Assembly (NCBI GenBank): GCA_022508985.1
Contig: JAFLUA010000006.1
Span: forward strand, 49,177-113,176
Origin: Muribaculaceae bacterium
GTDB taxonomy: Bacteria > Bacteroidota > Bacteroidia > Bacteroidales > Muribaculaceae
Reading direction: 5' to 3'
Length of the DNA: 64,000 nucleotides
The notes under the pieces are model-generated. The model saw only the letters and a program-made list of their open reading frames with translations. It was not told the DNA's origin and made no database searches. Shown one piece after another: positions 62,156-64,000 of the stretch (within the stretch, counting starts at the first letter, position 1; each line of letters begins with the position of its first letter). The position numbers and the translations under genes are program-made.

Positions 62156-62972
62156 TCAGTCCAGCTCAGTGTCTGTGCCGAAAGCAATATCTGAAAATCT
62201 GCGCGTGCTTCTTAGTTTCGACGTTGAAGAATTCGACCTTCCGCTCGAAATGGGCGCTAAGATTAGCGAAGACGATATGTTTGAGATATCAAAAATAGGA
62301 ACTGAGCGATTATTGAACCTCTTGGACGATTATAACATCGAGGCTACTTTTTTTAGCACAACCGATTTCGCCTTGCATGAGAAAGACATTATACGCCGGA
62401 TTATAGACTCTGGGCACGAGTTGGCTTCGCATGGCTGTAATCATCAGCAACCCTCACTCGATTATTTTGAATCTAAGAGTATTCTTGAACGCTCATTCGA
62501 TTGTCTCATAAGCGGTTATCGTCAGCCCAGAATGGGGAACGTCGACTATATAAAGTTGAAGAAAGCCGGATATAAATATGATTCTTCATTACACCCTACA
62601 TTTATGCCAGGCCGATATAACCATCTGAAGCGCCCTAAAACGCCGTTTTTTCAGCATGGTATAATGGAGATTCCGGTTTCGGTTACTCCTGCTTTGCGCA
62701 TCCCTCTGTTCTGGCTTGCCTTACAAGCATATCCGATGCACGTATATAAATCTTTGTGCAAAAGGGCTTTATTAAATGCCGAGTTGCTGGTTTTATATTT
62801 TCATCCATGGCAATTTGCCGATTTGACGTTAGCCAATGTAAAAATTCCGGCTGCGATAAAATATAATTCCGGTGACAAATTATTGACACGATTGGCCGAA
62901 TTAATACTTTTTCTAAAAAAATATAATGCAGAGTTTTTGACATTTTCGCACTTCTATGAAAAAGCACTTTAA
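62145..62972 (+). CDS. Polysaccharide deacetylase family protein (NodB domain)
   Basis: About 275 residues: LRVLLSFDVEEFDLP near 21-35, with the catalytic-base and metal Asp of the NodB fold; ATFFSTTDFAL; and HELASHGCNHQQPSLD with the HxxxH-type metal histidines. Later blocks are FRQP-like GYRQPRMGNVDYIKLKKAGYKYDSS and LYFHPWQF. The layout is that of carbohydrate esterase family 4 as seen in exopolysaccharide clusters, where members remove N-acetyl groups from the polymer or its precursor. There is no signal peptide. No ATG is available near the start; TTG at 62145 or GTG at 62169 or 62175 must serve. It overlaps the next gene by 17 bases. Confidence 0.82.
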   Translation: MKNNQSSSVSVPKAISENLRVLLSFDVEEFDLPLEMGAKISEDDMFEISKIGTERLLNLLDDYNIEATFFSTTDFALHEKDIIRRIIDSGHELASHGCNHQQPSLDYFESKSILERSFDCLISGYRQPRMGNVDYIKLKKAGYKYDSSLHPTFMPGRYNHLKRPKTPFFQHGIMEIPVSVTPALRIPLFWLALQAYPMHVYKSLCKRALLNAELLVLYFHPWQFADLTLANVKIPAAIKYNSGDKLLTRLAELILFLKKYNAEFLTFSHFYEKAL

Positions 62973-64000
62973 ACATTTTTGGAAAGCGTATCTTGCGTTC
63001 ATTGCAATTTTCGGAGCAATGTTTCTCTTGAATTATCTGGCACCGGAGTATAAGGACGATTTTAGTTATAAATTTAATTTGGCAAAAGGCATGAGCCAAA
63101 AGGTGGCGTCGATACAAGATGTTTTATTGTCGCAATACACACACTATTTTACTACCAACGGACGCACTCTTGGTCTTATAGTAGTGCAGCTATTTAGTGG
63201 AATCTGGGGCAAAATAGCGTTTAACGTCGTCAATGCCGGCGTTTTTGTGTTATTTATTACACTCTTAACGAAATTTGCAGGTAGAGTAACAGCTCTTAAT
63301 ATTATTTTCATTTGTGCCCTTATTATATTGTTTTTTCCGGGTTTTGCTGAAACAATGTTATGGATGACAGGTTCGGTAATTTATTTATGGACATTTGTGG
63401 CGGTATGCATGGTATTGTTATCTATCCCATCTTTGCAACGGCGCACGATTCATCGCATTGACTGGCTGTTGTTAATACCCGGTATCATAGCCGGTTGGAC
63501 TCTTGAAGGAGTTTCTATCCCATTGGCATTAAGCCTGGGAGTGTATATGCTTGTGTATCGAAAGGAAACTTCTAAAAGCGCTCTATTACCTTTGGCTATC
63601 GGTGTTTCAGTAGGTGCGATTATGTGTTTGGCCTCTCCGGGTATTATATACCGAGGATTGAATCCAAATAAAGGAGTGCCCGTTAGCTTAGTGGAGCGAC
63701 TTTTAGACGGCTGGGAAGCTATATCTCAGGCCGGATTTGTATATATTTTGACGTTAGGCGTTTTTGTTAAACTAATAATTGAGCGGCGCAATGCATGGCA
63801 TTGGTTAAAGAAGGCCTATGTTGATAACATTATTCTGGTTAATGCGCTTGCGTTGTCGGTAGCTGTTGTCTTTGGTTGTGGATGCGGCAGTGCCAGGGTC
63901 GCATCCGGTGTCGACTTGTTTTCATTGCTGATAATATTGTCTTTCATTAAAAAATATCCTCGATTGGCCATTAAGCCAATAAAGTATTTAGCAATAGCCT
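62956..64000 (+). CDS. Multi-spanning membrane protein, DUF6056-like (cut by window edge)
   Basis: An open frame from ATG at 62956 runs to the window end, giving about 348 residues so far. It starts MKKHFKHFWKAYLAFIAIFGAMFLLNYL and has at least nine hydrophobic segments. The block YTHYFTTNGRTLGLIVVQLF and the following AETMLWMTGSVIYLWTF match the DUF6056/DUF3329-type membrane proteins often found beside glycosyltransferases. The fold suggests a lipid-linked-sugar-dependent glycosyltransferase, partner to the GtrB-like enzyme at 61229, but this is inference. The C-terminus is outside the window. Confidence 0.75.
   Translation, partial: MKKHFKHFWKAYLAFIAIFGAMFLLNYLAPEYKDDFSYKFNLAKGMSQKVASIQDVLLSQYTHYFTTNGRTLGLIVVQLFSGIWGKIAFNVVNAGVFVLFITLLTKFAGRVTALNIIFICALIILFFPGFAETMLWMTGSVIYLWTFVAVCMVLLSIPSLQRRTIHRIDWLLLIPGIIAGWTLEGVSIPLALSLGVYMLVYRKETSKSALLPLAIGVSVGAIMCLASPGIIYRGLNPNKGVPVSLVERLLDGWEAISQAGFVYILTLGVFVKLIIERRNAWHWLKKAYVDNIILVNALALSVAVVFGCGCGSARVASGVDLFSLLIILSFIKKYPRLAIKPIKYLAIA

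Noticed and set aside
1..64000. CRISPR arrays, tRNA genes, insertion sequences, prophage
   Set aside because: No repeat-spacer pattern, tRNA-like T-loop with acceptor pairing, transposase or phage protein was recognised on reading through the window.

Overview
The window looks like chromosome from a gut-type Bacteroidales bacterium, most likely Muribaculaceae or a close relative. The family-level call is inference. The order-level call rests on several marks seen together: a MurF-alanine racemase fusion, an LpxC-FabZ fusion, a serine palmitoyltransferase, a Porin_10-type porin, DUF4923 and DUF4250 proteins, a UpxY-type antiterminator, repeated promoter boxes of the Bacteroidota form TAnnTTTG with TTTG about 20 bp upstream, and almost no Shine-Dalgarno sequences.

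Layout. 1-5.8 kb: the end of pta, a reverse rubrerythrin, serine palmitoyltransferase (sphingolipid synthesis), a membrane-bound FlaA1/CapD-type nucleotide-sugar dehydratase and a secreted DUF4923 protein. 5.8-8.9 kb (minus): wecC-wecG-wecB, which makes and transfers a ManNAcA-type sugar. 9-14.5 kb (plus): ruvX-def, ettA, pheS, a fluoride channel, nth and a TRIC-like channel. 14.5-19.8 kb (minus): a PorE-like OmpA lipoprotein, a GSCFA protein and MurF-Alr. 20-27 kb: an unknown 140-residue protein whose 3' end overlaps a convergent porin gene, then a 5'-nucleotidase lipoprotein and a GH3/beta-lactamase fusion. 27.2-31.4 kb: hpt, adk, an acyl-CoA synthetase and rmuC. 31.4-37.7 kb: a tightly packed operon (EamA transporter, DUF4250, UvrD/PcrA helicase, nspC, a glycosyltransferase, radC). 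37.9-39.4 kb: two small envelope proteins. 39.7-43.3 kb: lpxD, lpxC-fabZ, lpxA (lipid A), followed directly by the RNase P RNA gene. 43.3-44.9 kb: two unknown proteins.

44.9-64 kb is a large surface-polysaccharide locus that runs off the right edge. It holds a PHP-type tyrosine phosphatase, a UpxY antiterminator, a 324-base leader with a promoter, Wza, a Wzc-type tyrosine kinase, a Wzm/Wzt ABC exporter, five glycosyltransferase genes (one a two-domain fusion), a polysaccharide deacetylase, a DUF6056 membrane protein and a nucleotide-sugar cassette.

The most interesting part is the cassette at 54.8-60.2 kb. Its order is RfbF-like cytidylyltransferase, UXS-like decarboxylase, UDP-glucose-dehydrogenase-like enzyme, RfbH (E1) 3-dehydrase, SDR reductase. 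The usual RfbG 4,6-dehydratase is absent, and a C6-oxidase plus decarboxylase pair sits where it would be. This suggests, as inference, a CDP-linked 3-deoxy-pentose route rather than the classical 3,6-dideoxyhexose route. No tRNA, CRISPR array, insertion sequence or phage was recognised.
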